This document shows, one piece after another, positions 20,071 to 29,211 of a stretch of 64,000 nucleotides of DNA. Within the stretch, counting starts at the first letter, position 1; every line of letters begins with the position of its first letter. The notes under the pieces were generated by a model. It saw only the letters and a list, made by a program, of their open reading frames with translations, was not told the DNA's origin and did not search any database. Origin of the DNA: Aeromonas rivuli (GTDB lineage: Bacteria > Pseudomonadota > Gammaproteobacteria > Enterobacterales > Aeromonadaceae); NCBI RefSeq assembly GCF_000820045.1, contig NZ_CDBJ01000043.1, forward strand, positions 62,340 to 126,339. Direction: 5' to 3'. A program made the position numbers and the translations under genes.

Positions 20071-20099
20071 AAAAACAAGGCCGGGGGTTAGCCCGGCCT
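20071..20099 (-). terminator. Hairpin between recA and recX
   Basis: On the minus strand AGGCCGGG/CCCGGCCT is followed by TGTTTTT. A similar leaky terminator between recA and recX in E. coli keeps RecX low. Confidence 0.85.
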
Positions 20100-20104
20100 G
20101 TCTG

Positions 20105-21169
20105 TTACTCAAATTCTTGTTCATCTTCGGGCTCAAGCTCGTCGAGAGCGGCCACTGGAGCTTTCTCGTTTGGCCCCCCGTCCTTGGCCAGCAGCAGCTC
20201 ACGCAGTCTGGCTTCGATTTCGGCAGCCATCGTCTTGTTCTCGGCAAACAGCTTCATGACGTTGGCCTTGCCCTGGCCTATCTTCTCGCCATTGTAGCTA
20301 TACCAGGCACCGGCCTTGTCGATCAGCTTGTGCTTGACGCCCAAGTCCACCAGCTCGCCCTCTTTCGAGATGCCGACACCATAGAAGATCTGGAACTCGG
20401 CCTGTTTGAAGGGCGGGGCCACCTTGTTCTTGACGACCTTGACACGGGTCTCGTTACCGACCACCTCGTCCCCTTCCTTGATGGCGCCGATCCGGCGGAT
20501 ATCCAGGCGTACTGAGGCGTAGAATTTGAGGGCGTTACCACCCGTGGTGGTCTCGGGGCTGCCGAACATGACGCCAATCTTCATACGGATCTGGTTGATG
20601 AAGATACACAGGCAGTTGGCATTCTTGATATTGGCAGTCAGCTTGCGCAGCGCCTGGGACATCAAGCGAGCCTGCAGGCCGACGTGGGAATCCCCCATCT
20701 CGCCTTCGATTTCAGCCTTGGGCGTCAAGGCGGCAACGGAGTCGACGATGATGACGTCGACCGCGTTGGAACGCACCAGCATGTCACAGATTTCCAGCGC
20801 CTGTTCGCCGGTATCCGGCTGGGAGATCAGCAGGTCATCGACGTTGACGCCCAGCTTGGCGGCATAGATGGGATCCAGCGCGTGCTCGGCATCGACGAAG
20901 GCACAGGTCTTGCCCTTCTTCTGAGCCTCGGCAATGACTTGCAGCGTCAGGGTCGTCTTGCCTGATGATTCCGGGCCATAGATCTCGACCACACGACCGC
21001 AGGGCAGACCGCCGATGCCGAGCGCCACGTCCAGGGAGAGGGAGCCGGTAGAGATGGCTTCAATGTCCATGGTCTTGCTGTCGCCCAGACGCATGATGGA
21101 GCCTTTACCAAACTGTTTCTCAATCTGACCCAGCGCTGCCGCCAGTGCCTTCTGCTTGTTCTGATCCAT
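20105..21169 (-). CDS. recA: Recombinase RecA
   Basis: An ATP-dependent strand-exchange protein that also triggers LexA autocleavage. It is 354 residues. The Walker A loop reads [13 protein letters not shown], and [14 protein letters not shown], the L2-region residues [17 protein letters not shown] and an acidic C-terminus ([11 protein letters not shown]) are present. A textbook LexA box lies about 50 nt upstream of the start. The order pncC-recA-recX on one strand, divergent from mutS, matches many gammaproteobacteria. Confidence 0.99.
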   Translation of the reverse strand: MDQNKQKALAAALGQIEKQFGKGSIMRLGDSKTMDIEAISTGSLSLDVALGIGGLPCGRVVEIYGPESSGKTTLTLQVIAEAQKKGKTCAFVDAEHALDPIYAAKLGVNVDDLLISQPDTGEQALEICDMLVRSNAVDVIIVDSVAALTPKAEIEGEMGDSHVGLQARLMSQALRKLTANIKNANCLCIFINQIRMKIGVMFGSPETTTGGNALKFYASVRLDIRRIGAIKEGDEVVGNETRVKVVKNKVAPPFKQAEFQIFYGVGISKEGELVDLGVKHKLIDKAGAWYSYNGEKIGQGKANVMKLFAENKTMAAEIEARLRELLLAKDGGPNEKAPVAALDELEPEDEQEFE

Positions 21170-21215
21170 GCCAATCTCCGCTGGAAATCGTGATAAGGTG
21201 AAGTTGGGCTAAGTA

Positions 21216-21235
21216 TACTGTCTATTCATACAGTA
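21216..21235 (-). promoter_or_regulatory. LexA (SOS) box of recA
   Basis: TACTGTATGAATAGACAGTA fits the gammaproteobacterial consensus TACTG-TATATATA-CAGTA with both half-sites perfect, and it lies in the recA promoter region. Confidence 0.95.
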
Positions 21236-21245
21236 TCAACCCCTT

Positions 21246-21737
21246 TTACTTGAGCAGGGCCAAGAGACCGGACAGGGCTTGTCTGATCGCCTGTTGTCGC
21301 ACCTGATGGCGATCCCCTTCGAAACGGGCAAGCAGCGAGCGCTGACGCCCTCCCTGCTCGGCCCAGGCAAACCAAACGGTGCCGACCGGTTTATCCTCAG
21401 ACCCCCCGCCCGGCCCCGCTATGCCGCTGATGGCGACGCTGATGCGGGCGTCGGATCGCGCCAGGGCGCCCCTCGCCATTTCCAGTACCACGGCCTCACT
21501 GACGGCGCCGTGACGCACCAGGCTGTCGACACTGACTCCCAGCATCTGTTGTTTGGCCTCATTGGTGTAGGTGACGAAGCTGCGATCGAACCAGACCGAG
21601 CTGCCCGCTACCTCGGTGATGGCATAGGCAACCCCGCCCCCGGTGCACGATTCTGCGGTGGCAGCCAGCCAGCCACGGCCGATGAGGGCCGGGCCCAGCT
21701 CCTCGGCAAGGCAAACAATCTCTCTATCAAGGGTCAT
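21246..21737 (-). CDS. pncC: Nicotinamide-nucleotide amidase (CinA C-terminal domain)
   Basis: Deamidates NMN to NaMN in pyridine nucleotide salvage in the cytosol. It has 163 residues and consists of the CinA C-terminal domain only. The conserved stretches TAESCTGGGVAYAITEVAGSS, FVTYTNEAKQ and SGIAGPGGGSEDKPVGTVWFA are present. Stand-alone PncC next to recA is the E. coli ygaD arrangement. It stops 10 nt before the recA LexA box on the same strand. Confidence 0.93.
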   Translation of the reverse strand: MTLDREIVCLAEELGPALIGRGWLAATAESCTGGGVAYAITEVAGSSVWFDRSFVTYTNEAKQQMLGVSVDSLVRHGAVSEAVVLEMARGALARSDARISVAISGIAGPGGGSEDKPVGTVWFAWAEQGGRQRSLLARFEGDRHQVRQQAIRQALSGLLALLK

Positions 21738-21908
21738 GGCACCTCCCGTTATCGAGCCTGCATTATGCTATCCCGGCCCGGGCTATCGCAACAGAGTCAG
21801 CCTTGGGCACCATCAGGTTGGGTTCCCCCCATCCCCGCCTTCTGTGTAGAATGGCCCCCATAATAGCCGTATCTGCATAGGCCACTCGGCCACCATCCGG
21901 GATCGAAC

Positions 21909-24491
21909 ATGAACGCATTATCCGCCCAAACAGGGGCTCCCAACGCAGCCCTTAGCCAACATACGCCCATGATGCAGCAGTACCTGGGCCTCAAGGCCGA
22001 GAACCCTGAGATACTGCTGTTCTACCGGATGGGCGACTTCTATGAGCTCTTCTATGACGATGCCCGCCGGGCGGCGCAGCTGCTCGACATCTCCCTGACC
22101 AAGCGTGGTCAATCCGCCGGCACCCCCATTCCCATGGCGGGGGTGCCCTATCACGCCATCGAAGGCTATCTGGCCAAGCTGGTGCAACTCGGCGAGTCGG
22201 CCGCCATCTGTGAACAGGTGGGGGATCCGGCCACCAGCAAGGGGCCGGTCGAGCGCAAGGTGATCCGTATCGTTACCCCGGGCACAGTCTCCGACGAGGC
22301 GCTGCTCAACGAGCGCCAGGACAACCTGATCGCCGCCCTCTATCACGATGGTCGTCAGTTCGGTTTTGGCACCCTGGATATCAGCTCGGGCCGCTTCTTC
22401 ATCAATCAGTTCGACAAGGAAGAGACGCTGCTTGCCGAGTTGCAGCGCACCAACCCGGCCGAGTTGCTCCATCCGGAATCTTTCGCGTTCATGCACCACA
22501 TAGCGGGACGCCGCGGCCTGCGCCGTCGCCCCGAGTGGGAGTTTGAACTGGGCACGGCCCGCAAATTGCTGTGCCAGCAATTTGGCACCCAGGATCTGGT
22601 GGGCTTTGGGGTCGACAAGAGTGAGGTCGCCCTGTGCGCCGCAGGCTGCCTGATGCAGTACGTGAAAGACACCCAGCGCACCGCCCTGCCTCATATTCGC
22701 GGAGTCAGGCTTGAGCAACCGGATCACGCCGTCATCATGGATGCCGCGACCCGCCGCAACCTGGAGTTGACCCAGAATCTGGCCGGCGGCTACGAAAATA
22801 CCCTGAGCGAAGTGCTGGATCGCGCCCAGACCCCCATGGGCAGCCGTTTGCTCAAGCGCTGGTTGCATCAGCCGATCCGCGATCGGGTGCTGCTGCGCGG
22901 CCGCCAGAGCACCATATCCGAGCTGATAGAAGCAAACCTCTATGACGAGCTGGGTGCCCTGCTGCGCCAGGTTGGCGACATGGAGCGGGTATTGGCCCGC
23001 CTCGCCCTGCGCTCCGCACGCCCTCGGGATCTGACCCGTCTGCGCCAGGCGTTCACCCAGCTGCCACACCTGCAAGCCTTGCTGGCAGGCAGCCAGCACG
23101 AAGCGGTGCAGCGACTGCGGGATCGCGCCGCCTGCTTCCCGGAGCTGCTGGATCTGCTGGAGCGGGCCATCATGGAGACCCCGCCTGTGCTGATCCGCGA
23201 TGGCGGCGTCATCCGCGAGGGCTTCAACAGCGAGCTCGACGACATCCGCGATCTGGCCGATGGGGCCACCGCCGTACTGGGGCGCATCGAGGAGCGGGAG
23301 AAGCAGGAGACGGGCATCAACACCCTCAAGGTGGGCTACAACAGGGTGCATGGCTTCTTCATCGAGGTGAGCCGGGCCAACAGCCACCTGGTGCCCGCCC
23401 ACTACATCCGCCGTCAGACTCTGAAAAACAATGAGCGATACATCATCGATGAGCTCAAAAAATACGAAGATCAGATCCTGACCGCCCAGAGTCGCGCTCT
23501 GGCCCTGGAAAAACGGCTCTATGAAGAGCTGCTCGACACCCTGCTGCCCCATCTCGCCGAGCTGCAAGAGTCTGCCGCCGCCCTGGCCGAGCTGGATGTG
23601 CTGGCCAACCTGGCGGAGCGAGCCGAGACCCTCAATTATCAGTGTCCGACCCTGACCGACGAGGATCAGATCCTGATCGAGGGCGGCCGCCACCCCGTGG
23701 TAGAGCAGGTCATGAAGGATCCCTTCATCGCCAATCCGGTCAGTCTGAAACAGGGCCGGCAGATGTTGATCATCACAGGCCCCAACATGGGGGGTAAGTC
23801 TACCTATATGCGCCAGACCGCCCTCATCGTGCTGCTGGCGCACATTGGCGCTTATGTGCCAGCCGACAGCGCCCGCATCGGTCCCATCGATCGCATCTTC
23901 ACCCGCATCGGCGCCTCGGACGATCTTGCCTCGGGCCGCTCCACCTTCATGGTGGAGATGACCGAGACCGCCAATATCCTCAACAATGCCACCGCCCAGA
24001 GCCTGGTGCTGATGGACGAGATAGGTCGCGGTACCAGCACCTATGATGGTCTCTCCCTGGCCTGGGCCTGTGCCGAACAGCTGGCCAGCAAGATAGGGGC
24101 CTACACCCTGTTTGCCACCCACTACTTCGAGCTGACCAAGCTGCCCGAGCTGCTGCCAAACCTTGCCAACGTCCATCTGGATGCGGTGGAGCACGGCGAC
24201 ACCATCGCCTTCATGCATGCGGTGCAGGAAGGGGCGGCCAGTCGCTCTTACGGCCTGCAAGTCGCAGCCCTGGCCGGGGTGCCCAAGTCGGTGATCCATC
24301 AGGCGCGCCACAAGCTGGCCGAGCTGGAACGTGGCATCCCGCTGGTGACGGGCGAAGCGGGCAGCCTCCCTCCACCACAGCCCTTGCCACAGTCTCACCC
24401 GGCCGTGGAGGAACTGGCACAGATACGCCCGGATGACCTCTCCCCCCGCCAGGCCCTGGAGCTGATCTATCGCCTCAAGCAACTGCTCTGA
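21909..24491 (+). CDS. mutS: DNA mismatch repair protein MutS
   Basis: Recognises mismatches and small loops and recruits MutL. It is 860 residues. The mismatch-reading motif F44-x-E46 is in [13 protein letters not shown]. The Walker A loop is [14 protein letters not shown], Walker B and the signature are [14 protein letters not shown], and [13 protein letters not shown] and FATHYFELT are present. A C-terminal tetramerisation tail ([19 protein letters not shown]) follows. All catalytic motifs are intact, so no mutator phenotype is suggested. It is divergent from pncC-recA and followed by a shared terminator. Confidence 0.98.
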   Translation: MNALSAQTGAPNAALSQHTPMMQQYLGLKAENPEILLFYRMGDFYELFYDDARRAAQLLDISLTKRGQSAGTPIPMAGVPYHAIEGYLAKLVQLGESAAICEQVGDPATSKGPVERKVIRIVTPGTVSDEALLNERQDNLIAALYHDGRQFGFGTLDISSGRFFINQFDKEETLLAELQRTNPAELLHPESFAFMHHIAGRRGLRRRPEWEFELGTARKLLCQQFGTQDLVGFGVDKSEVALCAAGCLMQYVKDTQRTALPHIRGVRLEQPDHAVIMDAATRRNLELTQNLAGGYENTLSEVLDRAQTPMGSRLLKRWLHQPIRDRVLLRGRQSTISELIEANLYDELGALLRQVGDMERVLARLALRSARPRDLTRLRQAFTQLPHLQALLAGSQHEAVQRLRDRAACFPELLDLLERAIMETPPVLIRDGGVIREGFNSELDDIRDLADGATAVLGRIEEREKQETGINTLKVGYNRVHGFFIEVSRANSHLVPAHYIRRQTLKNNERYIIDELKKYEDQILTAQSRALALEKRLYEELLDTLLPHLAELQESAAALAELDVLANLAERAETLNYQCPTLTDEDQILIEGGRHPVVEQVMKDPFIANPVSLKQGRQMLIITGPNMGGKSTYMRQTALIVLLAHIGAYVPADSARIGPIDRIFTRIGASDDLASGRSTFMVEMTETANILNNATAQSLVLMDEIGRGTSTYDGLSLAWACAEQLASKIGAYTLFATHYFELTKLPELLPNLANVHLDAVEHGDTIAFMHAVQEGAASRSYGLQVAALAGVPKSVIHQARHKLAELERGIPLVTGEAGSLPPPQPLPQSHPAVEELAQIRPDDLSPRQALELIYRLKQLL

Positions 24492-24532
24492 CAGCGGCGT
24501 GACTCCCAGAACGGGAGCAGCGCAAGCTCAAA

Positions 24533-24566
24533 CAAAAGGGGAACCCAACGGGTTCCCCTTTTTTGG
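24533..24566. terminator. Bidirectional terminator between mutS and the BCCT gene
   Basis: An AAAAGGGGAACCC/GGGTTCCCCTTTT hairpin with A- and T-runs on both sides, between convergent genes. Confidence 0.92.
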
Positions 24567-24601
24567 ATGAGATGCCTGCATTCACAGGCATCAGGGCATT
24601 A

Positions 24602-26203
24602 TCAGGTGCCCGGGCCTATCCGTTCCTTGAGGCTGATGTGGACCGAGCCATCGTGTCGTTTCAGGTTCTGTCGGTACTCGACCTGCCGCTGGCTCTCTTG
24701 CTTGAGACCGAGGATCAGCGAGTAGCACATGGCCAGCATGATCACCGAGAAGGGCAAGGCGGCGATGATGCTGGCGGCCTGCAAGGCAGCCAATCCTCCC
24801 GACATCAGCAAGATGGCCGCGACCAGCCCCTGACCTATGCCCCAGACGGCGCGGTGACGTATCGGCGGCTCGCTCTCACCAATGGAGAGCAGGGTCGTGA
24901 TCACCAGGGTGCCCGAGTCACAGGAGGTGATGAAGTAGGTACAGATCAGCAGGGTCAGGATCCCCTTGGCAATCAGGCCCACAGTGCCCCAATCCAGCAT
25001 GTCTACCGTCTTGTAGAGTGCCTGGGTCACATCCTGGTTGACGGCCTCGGCCACACCGCCCGCACCGAACAACTCCAGATGAATGGCGGTACCGCCAAAC
25101 ACCGTCAGCCAGAACATGCCTAACAGAGAGGGCACCAGCAGCACGCCCAGGATGAACTCACGTATGGTACGCCCCTTGGAGATGCGGGCGATAAACATGC
25201 CAACAAAGGGGGCCCAGGCAATCCACCAGCCCCAGTAGAAGGCGGTCCAGGAGGATTGCCAGGCAGAGGTGCCGTTCGCCTCGGTGTTGGTCCAGAAACT
25301 CAACTTGATGAGGTTTTGCAGATAGTCACCGATGTTCTGCACATAGGAGTTGAGGATGTAGGTGGTCGGCCCCATCACGACAAACACCAGCAAGATCAGG
25401 ATGCTGAGCCAGACGTTGAGCTCAGACAGTATCTTGACCCCACGCCCCACCCCCGAGACTGCCGACAGGGTAGCGATGAGGGTGATACCCGCAATGAGCC
25501 ACAGCTGGTTGGTCTGGGAGACGTCCATCCCAACGAGCTGATTGAGACCCGTGTTCATCTGGGCAACCCCCAGGCCGAGGGAGGTGGCGACTCCGAACAC
25601 GGTACCGAACACCGCCAGCACATCGGCGGCATGACCCCAGAAGCCATATATCCTGTCACCCAGGATCGGGTAGAGCACGGAACGAATGGCCAGGGGCAGC
25701 TTGCGTCTATAGCTGAAAAACGCCAGGGAGAGACCGACAATCGCGTAGATGGCCCAGGGGTGCAGACCCCAATGATAGAAAGTAACCCGCATGGCAATCT
25801 GCGCCGCCTCGGGGGTCATGCCCTTTTCGATGAAAGGGTTGGCCTGCAGGTGGAACATCGGCTCGGCGATGCTCCAGAACACCAGCCCTATCCCCATGCC
25901 GGCACTGAACAGCATGGAGAACCAGGCGAAGTAGCCATACTCGGGCTCCTGATCATCATCCCCCAGGCGGATGCTGCCAAAGCGGCTGAACATCAGATAG
26001 ATGGCAAAGAACAGGAAGAGCGCCACCACCAGGATGTAATACCACTTGAAGCTGGCGATGATGGTGTCTTTGGCGCCACTGAACCAGGATGCCGCCGTGT
26101 CCGGATCGAAGACCCCGAATAGCAGGAAGAGGGTGATCACGGTCAGGGCCGTGGTCGCCATGGTTGAATTAAGGCCTTTGAATATCCCTTTGGTCGCTCT
26201 CAT
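24602..26203 (-). CDS. BCCT family betaine/choline/carnitine-type transporter
   Basis: A 533-residue inner-membrane transporter of the betaine-choline-carnitine family with 12 expected helices. BCCT marks are FSMLFSAGMGIGLVFWSIAEP, TFYHWGLHPWAIYAIVGL and the tryptophan-rich signature FYWGWWIAWAPFVGMFIARIS. Its substrate cannot be read from sequence; compatible solutes such as glycine betaine are the common ones. The basic C-terminus may serve osmosensing. It starts 9 nt after a small gene of unknown function. A divergent MarR regulator with resemblance to CosR/EctR osmoregulators suggests salt-responsive control. Confidence 0.93.
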   Translation of the reverse strand: MRATKGIFKGLNSTMATTALTVITLFLLFGVFDPDTAASWFSGAKDTIIASFKWYYILVVALFLFFAIYLMFSRFGSIRLGDDDQEPEYGYFAWFSMLFSAGMGIGLVFWSIAEPMFHLQANPFIEKGMTPEAAQIAMRVTFYHWGLHPWAIYAIVGLSLAFFSYRRKLPLAIRSVLYPILGDRIYGFWGHAADVLAVFGTVFGVATSLGLGVAQMNTGLNQLVGMDVSQTNQLWLIAGITLIATLSAVSGVGRGVKILSELNVWLSILILLVFVVMGPTTYILNSYVQNIGDYLQNLIKLSFWTNTEANGTSAWQSSWTAFYWGWWIAWAPFVGMFIARISKGRTIREFILGVLLVPSLLGMFWLTVFGGTAIHLELFGAGGVAEAVNQDVTQALYKTVDMLDWGTVGLIAKGILTLLICTYFITSCDSGTLVITTLLSIGESEPPIRHRAVWGIGQGLVAAILLMSGGLAALQAASIIAALPFSVIMLAMCYSLILGLKQESQRQVEYRQNLKRHDGSVHISLKERIGPGT

Positions 26204-26212
26204 TGACCCTCC

Positions 26213-26743
26213 TTAGTCTTGATTGTAAAAATCTTCACCGACATGGTCACCGGCGCCGCCGATGGCCCGATAGACCAGCTTGCCGGCACTGTCGTCACGA
26301 TGATCGACCAGACTGACCGAAGGCTGACCATTTACCGCATGGCGTTTGCCAAGGAAGATCGCCATGGGGATACCGATGTTGGAGATACCGCTACTGATCC
26401 AGAGGCGGTTGAAGTCATAGCTACCGCCAATGAACTCGAGCTGGGCCAGACCGTTGTCCAGACCGGAGAGGTAGAAGTTCATGGCGCTCTCATTGGGGAA
26501 CAGGTGCACCAGCACATAGGCATACCGCATCTCGTTGACCAGCTCCTTGAGGGTGAAGCGGCCGGTGTTGGTACAGGAGAGAGGGAGCTCACCATCATAG
26601 TGGTGTACTTTGAGGGTGTTAGGATCCTCATCGTAACGGGGTTGATAGCGAATGAACGCAGAGGTGTCGGGCAACTCATAGCGCACACGCACCACGGTTA
26701 ACTCGCTAACCAGAGACTTGATGTCCAGATCGTTTGTCATCAT
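26213..26743 (-). CDS. Unknown protein cotranscribed with the BCCT transporter
   Basis: A protein of about 176 residues that I do not recognise. No signal peptide or membrane segment is visible. It contains VVRVRYELPDTSAFIRYQPRY and a possibly beta-rich middle (FTLKELVNEMRYAYVLVHLF). It starts MMTNDLDIKSL with GAGGAA just upstream; an in-frame TTG four codons earlier is unlikely. It lies 9 nt before the BCCT gene, so the two are almost certainly one transcript and may share a role in solute uptake or its control. A cytosolic ligand-sensing or enzyme role is possible but unsupported. Confidence 0.75.
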   Translation of the reverse strand: MMTNDLDIKSLVSELTVVRVRYELPDTSAFIRYQPRYDEDPNTLKVHHYDGELPLSCTNTGRFTLKELVNEMRYAYVLVHLFPNESAMNFYLSGLDNGLAQLEFIGGSYDFNRLWISSGISNIGIPMAIFLGKRHAVNGQPSVSLVDHRDDSAGKLVYRAIGGAGDHVGEDFYNQD

Positions 26744-26901
26744 CTTGTTCCTCAAATATCAGGTTTAAATTTGGTAAAGGCCGCATAAAATACCATAAAA
26801 ATGCTTTGAGCTGAAACTAAGTCATTCATAGGCCGCTTGACCCAAGCATTGATTAGTTCGAGAATCTGCTCCCAACAACGCCTCTTTAGTGGTCTGATAC
26901 C

Positions 26902-27372
26902 ATGGAAAAACATGATGAAGTCTTGGTCGCGCTGCGCCAAATCATTCGAGCCATCGATATGCACTCGAAGCGGTTGATCAAGGAGGCGGGTCTAACGGCA
27001 CCACAATTGTTGCTGCTCAAAGGAATAAATGAGTTGGGGCAGATCTCGATGCGCCAGCTGGCCAACCACACCAATATGAGTCAGGCGACCGCCACCACCA
27101 TCATGGACAGGCTGGAAAGCCGCGGTCTGGTGCAGAGAATTCGCAGCCAGACCGATAAGCGCAAGGTACATGCCACCCTGACCGAACAGGGTCAATTGCT
27201 GCTGGCTCAGGCTCCGACCCCTCTGCAAGTCCACTTTATTCAGCGCTTTCAGGCGCTGGAAGTGTGGGAGCAGACCCTGCTGCTCTCTTCCCTGCAACGC
27301 ATCTCCCACATGATGAATGCCAGCGGCATAAATGCCGCCCCCGTGCTGAGCGTGAATCCCCTCACCGACTGA
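26902..27372 (+). CDS. MarR family transcriptional regulator, CosR/EctR-like
   Basis: A 156-residue winged-helix regulator. The N-terminus EVLVALRQIIRAIDMHSKRL and the helix-turn-helix region (MRQLANHTNMSQATATTIMDR, then a wing with RSQTDKRKVHATLT) match the MarR fold. The N-terminal pattern is what I recall of CosR/EctR proteins, which repress compatible-solute synthesis and uptake genes. It is divergent from the unknown gene plus BCCT transporter across 158 nt, so these are its likely targets. The CosR link is an inference from memory; the MarR assignment is firm. Confidence 0.88.
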   Translation: MEKHDEVLVALRQIIRAIDMHSKRLIKEAGLTAPQLLLLKGINELGQISMRQLANHTNMSQATATTIMDRLESRGLVQRIRSQTDKRKVHATLTEQGQLLLAQAPTPLQVHFIQRFQALEVWEQTLLLSSLQRISHMMNASGINAAPVLSVNPLTD

Positions 27373-27382
27373 ACGGCGCATA

Positions 27383-27410
27383 TGAAAAAAGCCCCGTCGG
27401 GGCTTTTTTC
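27383..27410. terminator. Terminator after the MarR gene
   Basis: A GAAAAAAGCCCC/GGGGCTTTTTTC palindrome, symmetrical and so usable from both sides. It lies between the convergent marR and yjaG-like genes. Confidence 0.93.
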
Positions 27411-27430
27411 AATCTCATCACACTATCGTC

Positions 27431-28012
27431 TTACTCTTCCAGCGAGATACCGATATTGGAGACGCCGTCCTGGGCCGCAAAGGCTTTGATGGCGAGGATC
27501 CGGTCGCTGTCACGCTCGTGAGCGACCCGCTTGAGCAACTCGACCTGGAACTCCAGTTCCGCCTCCATGTATTCATGCTCGTAGAGCTCTTCTTCGGTGA
27601 GATCCCGCTCTTCCAGCAGCTCGATGAAACCGGCTACCGTCCCGACCGAGGCGTGACTGGCATCCATGGCCTCTTCGCCCACCCGGCAGATCACCGAGTT
27701 ATAGGCGCAGCCCAAGGCCACGCAGGCATCCAGTGCCGGATAGGCGCCGTAGGATTCGAATTTGCCTGGCTCGGGGATATAGACCTCAAACGCCTCCAGA
27801 ATAGCCCCCAAGTTGACCCGGGAGCTCTTGACCGTGAGGTAGCTCCACATCTGATCCAGGGCATGGCGATAGGCCTTGGCATCACCAAAGCCCGAGGCCT
27901 GGGCGAACAGGGCATAGTTCGGATACATACGCTCGGCCAGGGCCAGGGTATAGACGGTTTGCTGCCAAGGTTGTAACTCGGCCAGTCGCTTATAAAACTT
28001 GTCACCAAACAC
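27431..28012 (-). CDS. YjaG/DUF416 family protein
   Basis: A 193-residue, mostly helical cytosolic protein of unknown function that matches the DUF416 (E. coli YjaG) family. Marks are LAELQPWQQTVYTLALAERMYPNYALF and an acidic segment LTEEELYEHEYMEAELEFQVELL. No catalytic motif is known. Its start has AGGA upstream (AAGGATCTCC). It is divergent from the 2-hydroxyacid dehydrogenase gene and shares a terminator with marR. Confidence 0.82.
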   Translation of the reverse strand: MFGDKFYKRLAELQPWQQTVYTLALAERMYPNYALFAQASGFGDAKAYRHALDQMWSYLTVKSSRVNLGAILEAFEVYIPEPGKFESYGAYPALDACVALGCAYNSVICRVGEEAMDASHASVGTVAGFIELLEERDLTEEELYEHEYMEAELEFQVELLKRVAHERDSDRILAIKAFAAQDGVSNIGISLEE

Positions 28013-28172
28013 GGCAGGAGATCCTTCATAAAATGTGGGGCAGATTGTAGCCCACGGGGGACGCGGCGAAAACGAAAAAGCGAGCTGGTCGACGTTGTTG
28101 CCCTGGCAAGTCGGGTAAGATGAAGAGAGCGGCCTCCCCTCCCTCGCCGCGCGTCTTATGAGGAATTCGCCA

Positions 28173-29117
28173 ATGAGCCAACGTACCCTGCTGCTGCTCA
28201 GTCAGGACAATGCCCACTACCAGCGCCTGTTGCAGGCCGCTCGCCTGCCGCATCTTCGCATCCTGCGAGCCGACAGCCCAAGTGAGGCAGAGCCCCTCAT
28301 CGGCGAGGCTCACATCCTGCTCGCCGAGCCTGCTCGTGCCAAACCCTTGCTGGCCCGGGCACACAAGCTGAGCTGGCTGCAATCGAGCTACGCAGGCGTT
28401 GATGTACTGCTGGGCAACGATTGCCGTCACGATTATCAGCTCACCAACGTGCGCGGCATCTTCGGCCCCCTGATGAGTGAATATGTGTTCGGCCACCTGC
28501 TCAGCCTGACTCGTCATCTGCCCTGCTACCAAGAGCAGCAGGCGCAGCAGCATTGGCAGAGCCACCCCTATCAGGGACTCAAGGGCAGGACACTGCTGGT
28601 GCTTGGTACCGGCAGCATAGGCCAGCATATCGCACAGACCGGCAAGCATTTCGGCATGCGGGTGCTCGGTGTCAGTCGCAGTGGTCATGAACGGGCGGGC
28701 TTTGATGAGGTGTACCAGCTGGCCGCCCTCAATCGAGTACTGGGCCAGAGCGATGTGATAGTGAGCGTGTTGCCAGCGACCCGCGAGACGCACCATCTGT
28801 TCACCCGGGAGCGCTTCGAACACTGCAAGCCCGGCGCCATACTGTTCAATGTCGGTCGTGGCAGCGCTATTCACACTCAGGATTTGCTCGCTGCCCTGGC
28901 GAGCGGCAAGCTTGCCCAGGCAGTACTGGATGTCTTCGAGCAAGAACCCTTGCCCGCCGACAGCACGCTCTGGTCGACCCCCAACCTCATCATCACTCCC
29001 CATAACAGCGCCTACAGCTTTCCCGAAGACGTGGCCCAGATTTTCGTGCGCAACTATATCCGCTTCATCGATGGCCAGCCTCTGGATGGTCGCATCGACT
29101 TCGACAAGGGCTACTGA
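28173..29117 (+). CDS. D-2-hydroxyacid dehydrogenase family protein
   Basis: A 314-residue NAD(P)-dependent oxidoreductase, likely acting on a 2-keto or 2-hydroxy acid such as glyoxylate or hydroxypyruvate; the substrate is not certain. The Rossmann loop is LGTGSIGQHIA. The catalytic Arg, Glu and His are seen in NVGRGSAI, DVFEQEPLP and ITPHNSAY. The ATG at MSQRTLLLL is chosen because AGGAA lies seven bases upstream; an in-frame ATG five codons earlier lacks this. It appears monocistronic with its own terminator. Confidence 0.9.
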   Translation: MSQRTLLLLSQDNAHYQRLLQAARLPHLRILRADSPSEAEPLIGEAHILLAEPARAKPLLARAHKLSWLQSSYAGVDVLLGNDCRHDYQLTNVRGIFGPLMSEYVFGHLLSLTRHLPCYQEQQAQQHWQSHPYQGLKGRTLLVLGTGSIGQHIAQTGKHFGMRVLGVSRSGHERAGFDEVYQLAALNRVLGQSDVIVSVLPATRETHHLFTRERFEHCKPGAILFNVGRGSAIHTQDLLAALASGKLAQAVLDVFEQEPLPADSTLWSTPNLIITPHNSAYSFPEDVAQIFVRNYIRFIDGQPLDGRIDFDKGY

Positions 29118-29149
29118 GCCCCCAAGCCCGAGGCGGGACAGCCGCCAAT

Positions 29150-29177
29150 AAAAAAGAGCCCGACGGGCTCTTTTTCA
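29150..29177. terminator. Terminator between the dehydrogenase and mepM-like genes
   Basis: An AAAAAGAGCCCG/CGGGCTCTTTTT hairpin with A/T-runs on both sides, between convergent genes. Confidence 0.92.
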
Positions 29178-29211
29178 TGGCAATCAGAGGGATCTTGGCC
29201 GTCACGGGAAC

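Noticed and set aside
21918-24482. Open frame of about 850 codons opposite mutS
   Set aside because: It mirrors mutS almost exactly and has no family similarity.
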